Source: an uncultured Ruminococcus sp. (GTDB lineage Bacteria; Bacillota; Clostridia; Oscillospirales; CAG-272). From it: a stretch of DNA of 6,476 nucleotides. Under the pieces are notes generated by a model. That model made no database searches. It saw only the letters and a program-made list of their open reading frames with translations, and had not been told where the DNA came from. Location of the stretch: positions 1 to 6,476 of the forward strand of contig CADAXH010000138.1 in NCBI GenBank assembly GCA_902791785.1, read 5' to 3'. A program made the translations under genes and the position numbers. Below, piece after piece: positions 5,154-6,476 of this stretch. The stretch's first letter is position 1; each line of letters opens with the position of its first letter.

Positions 5154-6476
5154 AAAATCAATACATATTTTTTATGCGTGTGATGAGAACTTTTCCAAGT
5201 TTACTCTGGTTTCAATCGTTTCTTTGATAAAGAACGCATCTAAAAACTATCAGTATCACATCCATATACTGAATTCAGACATTACCCGCAAGACAGCCAA
5301 ATCTTTCACTTCTCTTTCTGATGAGAATTTCAAGATTTCGATGGATGATGTTACAGTTTATCTCAACTCGATAAAAGACAAGCTTCCGATGCGAGACTAC
5401 TATACCAAAACAACATATTACCGTCTGTTTATCTCCGAGATGTTCCCGAAGATAAAAAAGGCAATTTATATAGACTCGGATACGGTTATTCAGGGTGATG
5501 TTTCCGAACTGTACAGGGTTGACCTGCAGGATTATTATGTAGGAGCATGTGTCGAAAAGGTCATGGTTGACACACCTGTATTCAGAAACTATGTTGAGAG
5601 AGCCATCGGTATATCTGCCAATAAGTTTTTCAATGCAGGAGTAATGGTAATAAACTGCGTCAAGTTCAGAAAAGAATTTGTTCTGGACAGATTTATTGAT
5701 CTTCTGAACGTGTATAAGTTTGTTGTCACACAGGACGAGGACTATCTCAATGTCATCTGTCACGGAAAAGTGAAATTCATTGATCAGAGATGGAACGTTC
5801 AGACATACGGCACCCCATACTTCCCTGCAGACAAGGCTAAACTGATTCATTACATCATGCAGAATAAGCCCTGGCATTACAGAGACTGCATCTATGAAGA
5901 AGTTTTCTGGAAATATGCGAAGATGACATCGTGCTATGATGAGATAGTGAACGACCTGAACAGTTATACCGACGAACTCAGGGCAAGAGACACGGAGCAG
6001 CAGATTAATCTTGCTGAAACAGCACAAAAGGAAATAGACAGTCCCAACAACTATTTGAAATCTGTTGTCCGCAAGAATTCCGCCCCGGACAGAGTTGCAG
6101 TTTTGGAAAAGATTCAGCAGTATGAACTTGAAGGCAGGTTCGATGAGGATGTGGAGGAAGATCCTCCTGCTCCTGTTTTGCTGCCGGACAAAATCAATTA
6201 CATCAGAACAGACTGGTTTTCACGGACAAAAACCGGACTTGCATATCTTGCTGCTCACGTATTCATCAGCCAGCAGAAGAGAAAAAAGAATTTCGTAATC
6301 AAAGAAATACGCGGTGTTGAAAACCTTCACAATCTGGAGTCCGGCGCTGTCATAACATGCAACCACTTCAGTGCGTTTGACAGTTTTGCAATGTACTACG
6401 CATACAAGGCTGCAAAAACGAAAGGCAGAACACTGTACAGAATAATCAGGGAGGGCAACTACACAAACTTCCCGGG
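5146..6476 (+). CDS. GT8 glycosyltransferase fused to PlsC-like acyltransferase (3' end outside window)
   Basis: The frame stays open from ATG 5146 to the right edge, giving 443 complete codons and no stop. Residues 1 to about 260 are a complete GT8 domain: IHIFYACDENF (6-16), DXD as DSD at 110-112 in IYIDSDTVIQGDV, FFNAGVMVIN (161-170), TQDEDYLN (195-202), and the terminal ligands H235 and KPW (241-243), all intact. A helical, charged linker (about 262-340) ends in an acidic/proline patch (DEDVEEDPPAP, 333-343). From about 350 a second domain begins: a mildly hydrophobic helix (LAYLAAHVFI, 365-374), then IKEIRGVENL and ITCNHFSAFD (403-412), which carries the canonical NHX4D acyltransferase motif (H407, D412). 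Its FPEG-type second motif is beyond the edge. One polypeptide would thus transfer a sugar and an acyl chain, plausibly on one lipid or glycan intermediate at the membrane. The reading frame through the junction shows no frameshift, so the fusion is real in this sequence. Confidence 0.92.
   Translation, partial: MDKKSIHIFYACDENFSKFTLVSIVSLIKNASKNYQYHIHILNSDITRKTAKSFTSLSDENFKISMDDVTVYLNSIKDKLPMRDYYTKTTYYRLFISEMFPKIKKAIYIDSDTVIQGDVSELYRVDLQDYYVGACVEKVMVDTPVFRNYVERAIGISANKFFNAGVMVINCVKFRKEFVLDRFIDLLNVYKFVVTQDEDYLNVICHGKVKFIDQRWNVQTYGTPYFPADKAKLIHYIMQNKPWHYRDCIYEEVFWKYAKMTSCYDEIVNDLNSYTDELRARDTEQQINLAETAQKEIDSPNNYLKSVVRKNSAPDRVAVLEKIQQYELEGRFDEDVEEDPPAPVLLPDKINYIRTDWFSRTKTGLAYLAAHVFISQQKRKKNFVIKEIRGVENLHNLESGAVITCNHFSAFDSFAMYYAYKAAKTKGRTLYRIIREGNYTNFP

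Noticed and set aside
5275..6027. 250-codon open frame on the minus strand
   Set aside because: It lies fully antisense to the fusion gene, which has intact GT8 motifs and a proper ribosome binding site. The minus-strand translation is Cys/Ile/Val-rich with no recognisable domain.
6065..6298. 77-codon + strand ORF
   Set aside because: Out-of-frame shadow inside the fusion gene's linker and acyltransferase start, without its own ribosome binding site.
6471..6476. CCCGGG palindrome at the very edge
   Set aside because: Ordinary coding sequence (Phe-Pro-Gly region); six bases carry no regulatory meaning.

Overview
The window looks like chromosomal DNA from a low-GC Gram-positive bacterium, most likely an anaerobic clostridium of the Ruminococcaceae/Lachnospiraceae/Oscillospiraceae type. 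This placement is inferred from strong GGAGG-type ribosome binding sites, A/T-leaning codons, a response regulator with a SARP-like output domain and GT8/acyltransferase lipid-sugar genes. All six genes that can be supported lie on the + strand, in three transcriptional blocks. There is no RNA gene, CRISPR array, insertion sequence or phage gene visible.

Block 1 (1-1076) is the end of a two-component system. The last 81 codons of a LytS/YehU-like sensor kinase are followed three bases later by a response regulator (251-1027). The regulator joins a receiver to a SARP/OmpR-type winged helix, and the block closes with a strong intrinsic terminator.

Block 2 (about 1074-3489) is a single gene for a secreted/membrane-anchored 733-residue protein of unknown function (1247-3448). 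It has a signal peptide, a large extracytoplasmic domain, two membrane helices around a basic cytoplasmic loop, a second extracytoplasmic domain and a C-terminal anchor. Its control region is unusual. A perfect -10 box has no good -35, but a 9-bp direct repeat with 11-bp period sits where an activator of the SARP/OmpR type would bind. The mRNA leader has a strong Shine-Dalgarno separated from the gene's start by a foldable 42-nt element that also holds a 12-codon ORF. A hairpin follows the gene.

Block 3 (about 3522 to beyond the right edge) is a tight operon. It begins with a SigA-type promoter whose -35 box lies at the exact centre of a 7-bp inverted repeat. It then encodes a stand-alone PlsC-like acyltransferase (3622-4317), a stand-alone GT8 glycosyltransferase (4314-5153, 4-nt overlap) and a GT8-acyltransferase fusion (5146 to the edge, 8-nt overlap). 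Two glycosyltransferase and two acyltransferase modules in one operon suggest synthesis of an acylated glycolipid or acylated surface glycan at the membrane. The product is not identifiable from the sequence.

The points most worth a second look are the GT8-acyltransferase fusion next to separate copies of both modules, the structured Shine-Dalgarno-to-start element at 1190-1249, and the two candidate regulator sites.
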